DNA of 7,699 nucleotides, taken from the NCBI GenBank assembly GCA_007132825.1, contig SLNX01000188.1:1-7699 (forward strand), in the 5' to 3' direction. The notes below the pieces were generated by a model, which did no database searches, was not told where the DNA came from, and worked only from the letters and a program-made list of their open reading frames with translations. Origin of the DNA: Bacteroidales bacterium. Its GTDB lineage: Bacteria; Bacteroidota; Bacteroidia; Bacteroidales; UBA7960. The number at the start of each line of letters is the position of its first letter. The stretch's first letter is position 1. Positions 1 through 6,036 of the stretch are shown one piece after another. The position numbers and the translations under genes are program-made.

Positions 1-1397
1 ATTTTCACTTTAAACACGAATTCATACATCGACTGAATCAGGTTGATTTCGGCGCGGTTGAGTCGTGCCTTTGCTTCATTGAGTTCAATGGTACTTACCC
101 GGCCGAGGGTGTAGCCCTGTTCGGCATAATTGTAGGACTCCCTTGCTGCTTCGAGTGCCTTGGCGTTGCTGTTGTATGATTCATAGGCTGCCAGGGCGTC
201 GGCGTGTGCCTGATGGATGATCCGGCTCAGGTTGTTTCTTGTTTGTTCGTATGTCATGCGTGCCTGGTCAAGGTCAATGCGGGCATGCTGTATTCTCGTA
301 CGTACCTGGAACTGATTGAAGATGGGAATTCTCAGCGTAACCATTGCAGACCGGGCATAGTTCTCCGTAAGCTGATCCCGGTAGGGAACGGTTTCCCTTA
401 TGGGAGGGCCTCCATTTGGCGGATTGGAAAACGCAAATGAACCACCATCTGTTGATATTTCCGATCTGCTGTTTCCATTTTGGGTTACCGGAAGCTTGTA
501 GGCTCCTGAATACCTTGACTCCAGGCTGGTATTCAGGCTGATGGTAGGGAATCGTTCTCCATTGGCAATGGCGAGTCCTTTCTCAGCCATTGATATTCGA
601 TACTGTGCCGCTTGCAACGATGGTTCGATGTTCAGTGCTTTTTCAAAAACCTCATCCGGATTGTGTAAAAACCTAAGCTCCGCCACCTCCATATTGGGCC
701 TCTGGACTGTAAACGGGTCAGCAGGATCCAGTTCCAGCAAGTGGATCAGCTCAAGGTAGGCAAGGTTCAAATTGTTCTGGATGTTGGTGTGACGAACCTG
801 TTCTTCAGCCTCCACTGCTTCCATCTCCAGCAGGTCACGACGTGAAACGGTTCCTCCCTGAAGCAGGATGCGTGTTCTTTCCGTTTGCTCACGACTCAAC
901 TCAAGCTGCTCTGCTGCCACCTCCAGCATGTCTTCCAGGTACAGTATCTGTAAATAGGCATTGGCAATGGTCAGGATCAGGTCATTCTCCATACTTTCGG
1001 TATTGTATCTGAAAGCTGTTTGCCGGGCCAGGTTATAGCGTATGTTGTTGATGGTGCGAAACCCTGCAAACAAGGTCAGGTCCCCTGTTGCAAAAAGGTT
1101 CTGTGACTCAACGCGCTCCGTAAAGATTTCATTGGTTACCTGATCAATACTGCGTCCGTAAACCATTCTGAAGCTGGTGTTGGCATTGATGCCAGGCAAC
1201 AAATTGGCATAACTTTGTGTCAGGTCGTGATCTGCTCTTGCCTGATGCAGACGCTGTATGCGCACATCAAGGTTGTTTTCGAGGGCATGGTCGATGCAAC
1301 GCTCCAGGCTCCACACCTCATCATTTTTGGGGCTTTGTGCCCACGCTGTTGATAATGAAAAGGCAATCAGTAAAAAAGCAATGATTTGATTTTTCAT
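1..1397 (-). CDS. TolC-family outer-membrane efflux protein, C-terminus cut by window edge
   Basis: This reading frame is open from an ATG at 1397 to the left edge, giving 465 codons with no stop. I translated it by hand from the minus strand. It begins MKNQIIAFLL, a typical Sec signal peptide, with a likely cut after AWA at residue 20. The mature start (SLERCIDHALENNLDVRIQ) is the usual opening of the outer-membrane efflux protein (OEP) fold. Two OEP repeats follow, with long amphipathic Glu/Gln/Ala-rich helices. The second ends near YTLGRVSTIELNEAKARLNRAEI, which normally sits close to the C-terminus, so probably only some tens of residues are missing. Family members form the trimeric outer-membrane and periplasmic channel of tripartite pumps. 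The partner adaptor and ABC or RND transporter are not visible and would lie to the left. The gene follows a two-component pair on the same strand and has its own candidate sigma-54 promoter. The pump's substrate cannot be told. Confidence 0.93.
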   Translation of the reverse strand, partial: MKNQIIAFLLIAFSLSTAWAQSPKNDEVWSLERCIDHALENNLDVRIQRLHQARADHDLTQSYANLLPGINANTSFRMVYGRSIDQVTNEIFTERVESQNLFATGDLTLFAGFRTINNIRYNLARQTAFRYNTESMENDLILTIANAYLQILYLEDMLEVAAEQLELSREQTERTRILLQGGTVSRRDLLEMEAVEAEEQVRHTNIQNNLNLAYLELIHLLELDPADPFTVQRPNMEVAELRFLHNPDEVFEKALNIEPSLQAAQYRISMAEKGLAIANGERFPTISLNTSLESRYSGAYKLPVTQNGNSRSEISTDGGSFAFSNPPNGGPPIRETVPYRDQLTENYARSAMVTLRIPIFNQFQVRTRIQHARIDLDQARMTYEQTRNNLSRIIHQAHADALAAYESYNSNAKALEAARESYNYAEQGYTLGRVSTIELNEAKARLNRAEINLIQSMYEFVFKVK

Positions 1398-1400
1398 GGT

Positions 1401-1431
1401 ACAATAGAAGTTTGGTGTTTGCTCCTATTGT
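1401..1431. repeat. 7-bp inverted repeat in the tolC leader
   Basis: ACAATAG at 1401-1407 is the exact reverse complement of CTATTGT at 1425-1431, with 17 bases between. The repeat lies just upstream of the tolC ATG (1397) and would straddle the start of its mRNA if the -24/-12 element upstream is real. It could be an operator or a weak leader hairpin. The arms are A/T rich and do not extend further, so chance is also possible. Confidence 0.3.
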
Positions 1432-1447
1432 CCCTAAAAACATGCCA
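1432..1447 (-). promoter_or_regulatory. Candidate sigma-54 (-24/-12) promoter of tolC
   Basis: On the minus strand, TGGCATG (1447-1441) differs by one base from the sigma-54 -24 box TGGCACG. It is followed by four bases and TAGG (1436-1433), where TTGC is expected. The -24 half is good. The -12 half keeps the first T and the G but not the C. Spacing between the GG and the -12 G is correct. Transcription would begin near 1420, leaving a leader of about 24 nt before the tolC ATG. Supporting context is the sigma-54 activator gene just upstream and a dyad about 95 bp further upstream. Confidence 0.4.
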
Positions 1448-1535
1448 TCGTTTATAAAATCCTATAAGATAGAATACTGCAACAGGGAGATATGGGTTTT
1501 GACAGTCTTTTGGTGTTCATTACTTGACAGATGTC

Positions 1536-1549
1536 GTACGATAGCGGAC
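1536..1549. promoter_or_regulatory. Candidate enhancer (activator-binding dyad) for the NtrC-type regulator
   Basis: GTACG-ATAG-CGGAC forms an imperfect dyad of type GTnCG-N4-CGnAC. On the minus strand it reads TGTCCGCTATCGTACGACA including flanks (1550-1532). It starts within a few bases of the kinase stop codon and is much more GC-rich than the AT-rich gap around it. Its centre lies about 95 bp upstream of the -24-like element before tolC, a normal distance for a sigma-54 enhancer site. A second small inverted repeat (GACA-GA-TGTC, 1526-1535) abuts it. Assigning the site to the adjacent regulator is inference from position and symmetry. Confidence 0.45.
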
Positions 1550-1553
1550 ACCC

Positions 1554-2906
1554 TTAAAAGTGCAGTGTGAAACGTGTTTCGACGTTTGGCTTGGATTTTA
1601 CCGTGATATTGCCTTTGTGCAGGCGCATAATCTCACGCGAGAGACTGAGTCCGATTCCCGATCCCTCCTTTTTTGAGGTAAAGAAGGGAACAAAGATCTG
1701 TTCGAGGTTGTCGGGTTTGATACCGTACCCATTGTCGCTCACTGCGATATTTACGTGATTGATCCCTTCTGCGGTGGCCAGTACCTGTATTTTTGGGGTT
1801 TCAGCATCCTGCACGGCATGGATGCTGTTGATCAGCAGGTTGATCAGCACCTGTTCGATAAGGTCAGGGTCGGCAGTGAGTGTCAATCCGGGAGGTACAA
1901 TCCGGCATTTAAACTGTATGTTGCGCTCTTTGATTTTTGGAAGAAGTAACTGTTCTGCGTTGTCGCACAGGTCTTTGATAGGGAAATGGCGGAAGTTGGG
2001 TTTTGGTATGCGTGTCAGGTTCCGGTACACCTGCACAAAGTTTAAAAGGCTTTGGCTGCGCCTTTCAATTGTGTTCAATGCACTTTGTGCACTTTCCACG
2101 TCATCGGCGTCAATCTCGCTCTTTAGCTTAACGCTTTTTTCATCGATCAGCAAGGTTTTAACGGTTGACGAGAGGGAAACGATGGGCGTAATGGAGTTCA
2201 TGATCTCATGCGTAAGCACCCGGATTAACTTTTGCCACGAGTCCATCTCTTTAGCCTCCAGTTCAGTGTGTATGTTTTGCAAGGATACCAGGACAAAATC
2301 CTCCCCCTGCATCCGGAATTCCGTTGCCCTTACCGACAACTGCAGCAGCTCATTGTCGTAAAACACCTTCAGTAGTTCACTCTCTCCCGCCTTGATGTTC
2401 ATCAGAAGCTCTGAAAGGTTTTCGTCGATCTTTTCCATGTCGCTGATGAACCTCAGGTTGCTGTTACGGAACATACGCTTGAAGGCATTGTTGACCATGC
2501 TGACCCGGCCATTTTTGGTGAAGACAATGATGCCGGTGGTGACATGCTGTACCACGGTTTGCAGGTAATTGAAGTGCTCCTCCTTGGCAGCTCTTGTTTT
2601 CTGAAAGGCTTGAATCACTTCGTTAAAAGCCTGGTTTAGCTCATCAAAACTTTTTCCCAAACCCTGATCGGAAAATGATGAAGAAAAATCGCTATGCCTG
2701 ACTGCGTCAAAAAAAACGGACAGCTTTCGGTTTGTTCGCTCCACATACCTTACCAGACTTACAACCTGCCAGATGATCAGTATGATCAGGGTTGCTGAAC
2801 TGATCATAAGGGAGGTATTCCTGATGATTGAGAGAAGAACGACCACTGATGCCATGATCATCAGGATCCGGATGATCACATTTAAACGGAAATTTCTAAA
2901 GTTCAT
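1554..2906 (-). CDS. Membrane PAS-domain sensor histidine kinase (NtrY-like)
   Basis: This 450-residue kinase is expected to autophosphorylate on a histidine and pass the phosphate to the regulator encoded just upstream. Two hydrophobic helices (about residues 9-28 and 33-52) are separated by only a few residues, so there is no periplasmic sensor domain. A HAMP-like or coiled linker (about 53-110) is followed by a PAS-like domain (about 111-210). The dimerisation/phosphoacceptor helix has LTHEIMNSITPI, with the phosphorylated His at 233. The ATPase domain shows an N box (NLLINSIHAV, 356-365), G1 (DNGYG, 391-395), F box (FVPFFTSKK, 405-413) and G2 (GSGIGL, 415-420). All catalytic motifs are intact. 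The ATG overlaps the regulator's stop by 11 nt, which implies translational coupling. The signal is unknown. The short membrane anchor resembles kinases thought to sense membrane or transporter state. Confidence 0.93.
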   Translation of the reverse strand: MNFRNFRLNVIIRILMIMASVVVLLSIIRNTSLMISSATLIILIIWQVVSLVRYVERTNRKLSVFFDAVRHSDFSSSFSDQGLGKSFDELNQAFNEVIQAFQKTRAAKEEHFNYLQTVVQHVTTGIIVFTKNGRVSMVNNAFKRMFRNSNLRFISDMEKIDENLSELLMNIKAGESELLKVFYDNELLQLSVRATEFRMQGEDFVLVSLQNIHTELEAKEMDSWQKLIRVLTHEIMNSITPIVSLSSTVKTLLIDEKSVKLKSEIDADDVESAQSALNTIERRSQSLLNFVQVYRNLTRIPKPNFRHFPIKDLCDNAEQLLLPKIKERNIQFKCRIVPPGLTLTADPDLIEQVLINLLINSIHAVQDAETPKIQVLATAEGINHVNIAVSDNGYGIKPDNLEQIFVPFFTSKKEGSGIGLSLSREIMRLHKGNITVKSKPNVETRFTLHF

Positions 2907-4275
2907 ATTTTTCGATTCGACGGTAAAGGGATGCCCTGGTAATGCCTAATTCTTTGGCTGCCTTGCTGATGTTACCCCCGTGCTTGTCAATCACCTTTCG
3001 GACCAGCATCTTTTCCGTTTCCTCAAGGTTGGTCGCAGATTCAGGCAGCTTGTTGTCGTTCTTTTCCTGCTGTTGCGATAAGAAAAAATCGTTGGGTTGC
3101 AGGATGTTCGAATCGCTCATGATCACAGCCCTTTCAACAGCGTGTTGCAGCTCCCGGATGTTTCCGGGCCAGTGGTGCTTTTCAAGGCGCTTCATGGTGT
3201 GCGTATGCAGCCGTTTGTTCGGCATCTTGTACTTTTTGCAATAAATCTCCAAAAAGTGATTTACCAGCAGTGGTATGTCTTCCACCCTTTCGCGCAGGGG
3301 AGGAAGGTTGATTTCCACAGTATTGATGCGGTAGAGCAAATCCTGGCGAAACTTCCCCTCATCCACCATTTTGTATAATGGCATGTTGGTGGCGCAGATC
3401 AGGCGCACATCAACCGGGATCTCCTTAACAGAACCCAGCCGGTTGACCACCCTGTTCTGGATCACGCTAAGCAGCTTCGACTGAAGGGGTAAACTCAGGT
3501 TGCCGATCTCATCCAGAAAAATGGTGCCCTTGTTCGCCGCTTCAAAACGTCCGGGGCGATCCTCTTTGGCATCGGTAAAAGCACCCTTTTTGTAACCAAA
3601 AAGCTCACTTTCGAAAAGAGTTTCGCTGATCGCTCCCAGGTCAACACTGATAAATACCTGGTCGTTGCGCCGTGAGGCACGATGCAGCGCCCGGGCTATT
3701 ACCTCCTTACCGGTGCCGTTTTCTCCCAGAATGAGGACATTTGCATCGGTAACAGCCACTTTTTGTACCGTTTTCAAAACCGTCATCATCGCTTCAGACT
3801 CACCAATGATGTTGCTGTAAGGCTGATCCCCCTGCTCCATCAAAAATTTGTTCTTGGAGCGTAAATCCTGAAGCTCCTTTTTGGAGCGCTGGGTTTCAAG
3901 GGTAGTGGTGATTGTGGCCAGCAGCTTTTTGTTGTCCCACGGTTTTAACAAAAAGTTTGTTGCCCCCTCTTTTACCCCCTGAACCGCAAGCTCAATGTCG
4001 CCATATGCAGTAATGAGCACCACTGCTATGGCAGGGTCGATCTCAAGGATTTTGTTCAGCCAGTGAAACCCCTCTTTACCACTTGTTGCGTCGCGCGAGA
4101 AATTCATGTCCAGCAGGATCATGTCATAACTCTCGTTTTTCAGCAGCATCGGCAGGTTGTTAGGGTTTGGGTCGGTGTGAACCGACTTAATGTGTTGCTT
4201 AAGGAAAAGCTTCGCGGCAAGCAACACATCTTCATCATCATCAATGATCAATAATTTTGCATCCAATTTGCTCAT
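2896..4275 (-). CDS. Sigma-54-dependent response regulator, NtrC/AtoC type (REC-AAA+-Fis HTH)
   Basis: This 459-residue protein has the full length and domain order of NtrC-class activators. The receiver domain (about 7-125) has the acidic pocket D12-D14, phosphoacceptor D56, T89 and K111. The sigma-54 interaction AAA+ domain (about 153-385) has Walker A GENGTGKE (184-191), the sigma-54 contact loop GAFTDA (231-236), Walker B TIFLDEI (251-257) and the RQDLLYR arginine-finger region (310-316). A Fis-type helix-turn-helix ends the protein (about 430-455, NISKAAKELGITRASLYRRI). When phosphorylated it should form a ring and remodel sigma-54 RNA polymerase at distant promoters. It is the first gene of a two-gene unit with the overlapping kinase gene, and the likely target is the tolC promoter downstream. 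An in-frame TAA 15 nt upstream fixes the ATG as the first available start. The loop has D in place of the second G of GAFTGA. Confidence 0.95.
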   Translation of the reverse strand: MSKLDAKLLIIDDDEDVLLAAKLFLKQHIKSVHTDPNPNNLPMLLKNESYDMILLDMNFSRDATSGKEGFHWLNKILEIDPAIAVVLITAYGDIELAVQGVKEGATNFLLKPWDNKKLLATITTTLETQRSKKELQDLRSKNKFLMEQGDQPYSNIIGESEAMMTVLKTVQKVAVTDANVLILGENGTGKEVIARALHRASRRNDQVFISVDLGAISETLFESELFGYKKGAFTDAKEDRPGRFEAANKGTIFLDEIGNLSLPLQSKLLSVIQNRVVNRLGSVKEIPVDVRLICATNMPLYKMVDEGKFRQDLLYRINTVEINLPPLRERVEDIPLLVNHFLEIYCKKYKMPNKRLHTHTMKRLEKHHWPGNIRELQHAVERAVIMSDSNILQPNDFFLSQQQEKNDNKLPESATNLEETEKMLVRKVIDKHGGNISKAAKELGITRASLYRRIEKYEL

Positions 4276-4317
4276 GAGAACAAGCTTTTATAAATAAAAA
4301 TCGCAACCTTTATGTCA

Positions 4318-4325
4318 CAAAGATA
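4318..4325 (-). promoter_or_regulatory. Bacteroidota-type -7 element for the regulator-kinase operon
   Basis: The minus strand reads TATCTTTG, an exact match to the Bacteroidota -7 consensus TAnnTTTG. It lies about 43 nt upstream of the regulator ATG, so transcription would start near 4311 with a leader of roughly 35 nt. No convincing TTTG -33 box is present at the expected 17-23 nt spacing (GGTTC is the nearest). The call therefore rests on the -7 element and position. Confidence 0.5.
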
Positions 4326-4351
4326 AAATTTCTAACAATAGAACCGTTACC

Positions 4352-4382
4352 TTTCGGCATTTAAAAAAAATTCCTACTTTTA
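4352..4382 (+). promoter_or_regulatory. Weak candidate promoter for the tldD operon
   Basis: TACTTTTA (4375-4382) matches the Bacteroidota -7 consensus TAnnTTTG at all but the last base. TTTC (4352-4355) sits 19 bases upstream where TTTG is expected. Transcription would start around 4390, giving a leader of nearly 60 nt before the tldD ATG. No Shine-Dalgarno sequence is seen before that ATG, only AT-rich sequence, as is usual in this phylum. Confidence 0.3.
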
Positions 4383-4447
4383 AGCCTCAATTAGCGCTTA
4401 AGTTAGTAATAATATAAATGTTTACATAAATAACTAAATAAGACAAA

Positions 4448-5983
4448 ATGGGTACCAATCTTTTTGAGAAGCGTTTATTGCCACGCAGAAAATTTCTTGA
4501 GTACGGGTTAAAAAGCGGCATTGCAATAGCAGTTACACCACCCTTGCTCACCAACCTGTTTTCGTGCAGCGGATCTGCTATGCGCGTCGGCCCGGGTCTC
4601 GACATGGATAAGGCGACGCTCGACAGGGTGATCGCAAAGGCCCTGTCGCAGGGTGGAGACTTTGCCGATGTTTATTTGGAAAACCGTAACAGCCGTCAGA
4701 TTGTGATGGAGGAGTCAAGCTTCAAAAGCGGACTATACGGAATTAGTCAGGGTGCCGGTGTGCGGGTCATCTCAGGCGACAAGACCGGTTATGCCTATAC
4801 TGAGGAAATTACGGAAGAGAACCTGATGCGCGCAGCTACGATCGCTTCCTATGTGGCGCGGAATGGCAAACAGATACAGCCTGTCAACATTGAAACGGCG
4901 CAGCGCAAAACTTTTAATACGGTTAAACAGCCATTGGAAGCCATTGCAGACTCCCGCCGGATCGAGATCATGGAGCGGGCCAACCAGGCGGCACTCGATT
5001 ACGATCCGCGCATCCGGATGGCACTGATCGAATACAATGACCAGGTGCGTGCAAGGGTAATGGCAACCAGCGAAGGGGTTTATCTGCGTGATGAGTTGCC
5101 GTTATTGTTTTTCATCGTTCAGACGATGAGTGATGATGGCAACAACAGACATATGTCGCGTGAACGGATCAGTGCGCACAGCGGATTTGAGCTTTTTGAG
5201 AAGGAAACCCCTGAGGGTGTGGCACAACGCGCGTCAAGGGAGGCCATTGCAATGCTTGATGCGGAGGATGCTCCCGCCGGAATGATGGATGTGGTGATGG
5301 AGAATGGCTGGGGTGGCGTGCTTATCCACGAAGCAGTTGGTCATCCACTGGAAGCAGATAACATTGCAAAGGGCATTGGTGCCTTTACCGGAAAAATGGG
5401 TCAGAAGGTTGCTACCGATGTATTTACGATGGTTGATGACGGTACAATTCCCAATTTCAGGGGTACCATTGATTTTGATGATGAAGGGACACAGGCGCAG
5501 CGAAATGTTTTGATAGACAAAGGTGTGCTGAAAGGGTACATGACCGACATCCTCAGTGCAAAGCAATTGGATTTGCCAAGGACCGGAAACGGACGAAGGG
5601 AGTCGTTCAGGCATTTTCCGATTCCGAGAATGACAAATACCTTTATCGAGCCGGGTAAAGACCTTCCTGAAGACATTCTGAGAGATACCAAAAAAGGTTT
5701 ATACGTGCAGAGCCTTAGTGGCGGTAGTGTAAACCCCGTAACCGGTGTGTTTAATTTTACCTGCCGTGAGGCATACCTGATAGAAAACGGTCACAAAACC
5801 CAACCCGTGAAAGGGGCAACCCTGATCGGATCCTGCATGGGGGTGATCTCAAACATTGATGCCGTTGGCAATGATCTCGATTTTGGTCCGGGAATTTGTG
5901 GAAAAGGACAAATGGCCGAAGTTACCGCTGGCCAGCCTACGGTCAGAATTCGCGGAATCAACGTGGGAGGCAGCCGTGCCTGA
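4448..5983 (+). CDS. tldD: TldD-like zinc metallopeptidase with Tat (possible lipoprotein) signal
   Basis: TldD is the catalytic subunit of the TldD/TldE peptidase, which in enterobacteria cleaves unfolded peptides and matures some ribosomally made peptides such as microcin B17. The zinc motif HEAVGH (HExxxH, 294-299) is intact, as is the C-terminal cysteine in PGICGKGQ (C484), which matches the third metal ligand of the family. The glycine-rich end (GQPTVRIRGINVGG) is also typical. Unlike the cytoplasmic enterobacterial form, the protein has an N-terminal extension of about 50 residues. It contains a twin-arginine motif (PRRKFLEYG, 12-20), a hydrophobic stretch (about 21-38) and LFSC ending at C40, a possible lipobox with an unusual Phe at -2. 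The family core starts only near residue 52. An in-frame TAA (4439-4441) two codons before the ATG fixes the start. It is first in an apparent operon with tldE, 53 bp downstream. Family call is firm; export and lipidation are predictions. Confidence 0.94.
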   Translation: MGTNLFEKRLLPRRKFLEYGLKSGIAIAVTPPLLTNLFSCSGSAMRVGPGLDMDKATLDRVIAKALSQGGDFADVYLENRNSRQIVMEESSFKSGLYGISQGAGVRVISGDKTGYAYTEEITEENLMRAATIASYVARNGKQIQPVNIETAQRKTFNTVKQPLEAIADSRRIEIMERANQAALDYDPRIRMALIEYNDQVRARVMATSEGVYLRDELPLLFFIVQTMSDDGNNRHMSRERISAHSGFELFEKETPEGVAQRASREAIAMLDAEDAPAGMMDVVMENGWGGVLIHEAVGHPLEADNIAKGIGAFTGKMGQKVATDVFTMVDDGTIPNFRGTIDFDDEGTQAQRNVLIDKGVLKGYMTDILSAKQLDLPRTGNGRRESFRHFPIPRMTNTFIEPGKDLPEDILRDTKKGLYVQSLSGGSVNPVTGVFNFTCREAYLIENGHKTQPVKGATLIGSCMGVISNIDAVGNDLDFGPGICGKGQMAEVTAGQPTVRIRGINVGGSRA

Positions 5984-5994
5984 CAGACACCGCC

Positions 5995-6005
5995 ATCATT
6001 AATAA
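5995..6005 (+). repeat. 11-mer ATCATTAATAA shared by the two intergenic gaps of the operon
   Basis: The same 11 bases occur in the tldD-tldE gap (here) and in the next gap at 7405-7415. Their distances to the following ATG differ (31 and 12 bases between). The words are AT-rich and may match by chance or reflect the A-rich translation leaders of the phylum. Confidence 0.2.
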
Positions 6006-6036
6006 CTGAATCAAAAACATTAAATCAAACATAAAA

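Noticed and set aside
204..759. Two short plus-strand open frames (78 and 72 codons) opposite tolC
   Set aside because: Both are antisense to the tolC frame, which is open throughout and clearly family-like.
1452..1520. A 22-codon open frame on the minus strand (begins MNTKRLSKP) between the enhancer-like dyad and the -24-like element
   Set aside because: It is very short, has no ribosome-binding support and would lie upstream of the predicted tolC transcript start. It is best explained by chance.
1534..1553. A rho-independent terminator after the kinase gene
   Set aside because: The dyad just past the stop has short imperfect arms and is not followed by a T run on the minus strand, so it reads better as a protein-binding site.
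1759..2361. A 200-codon open frame on the plus strand
   Set aside because: It lies entirely antisense to the well-supported kinase. Its translation is rich in Ser, Cys and Arg and has no recognisable domain, as expected for a shadow frame.
4276..4447. A small gene or RNA in the 172-bp divergent gap
   Set aside because: It is AT-rich with no open frame of note and no strong hairpin. The short palindromes AGCGCT, CTTAAG and ATGT-TT-ACAT are too small to support a call. Only promoter elements are proposed.
5234..5614. A 126-codon open frame on the minus strand inside tldD
   Set aside because: It is antisense to the conserved zinc-motif region of TldD. Its composition (many His and Cys) fits a mirror of the coding strand rather than a gene.
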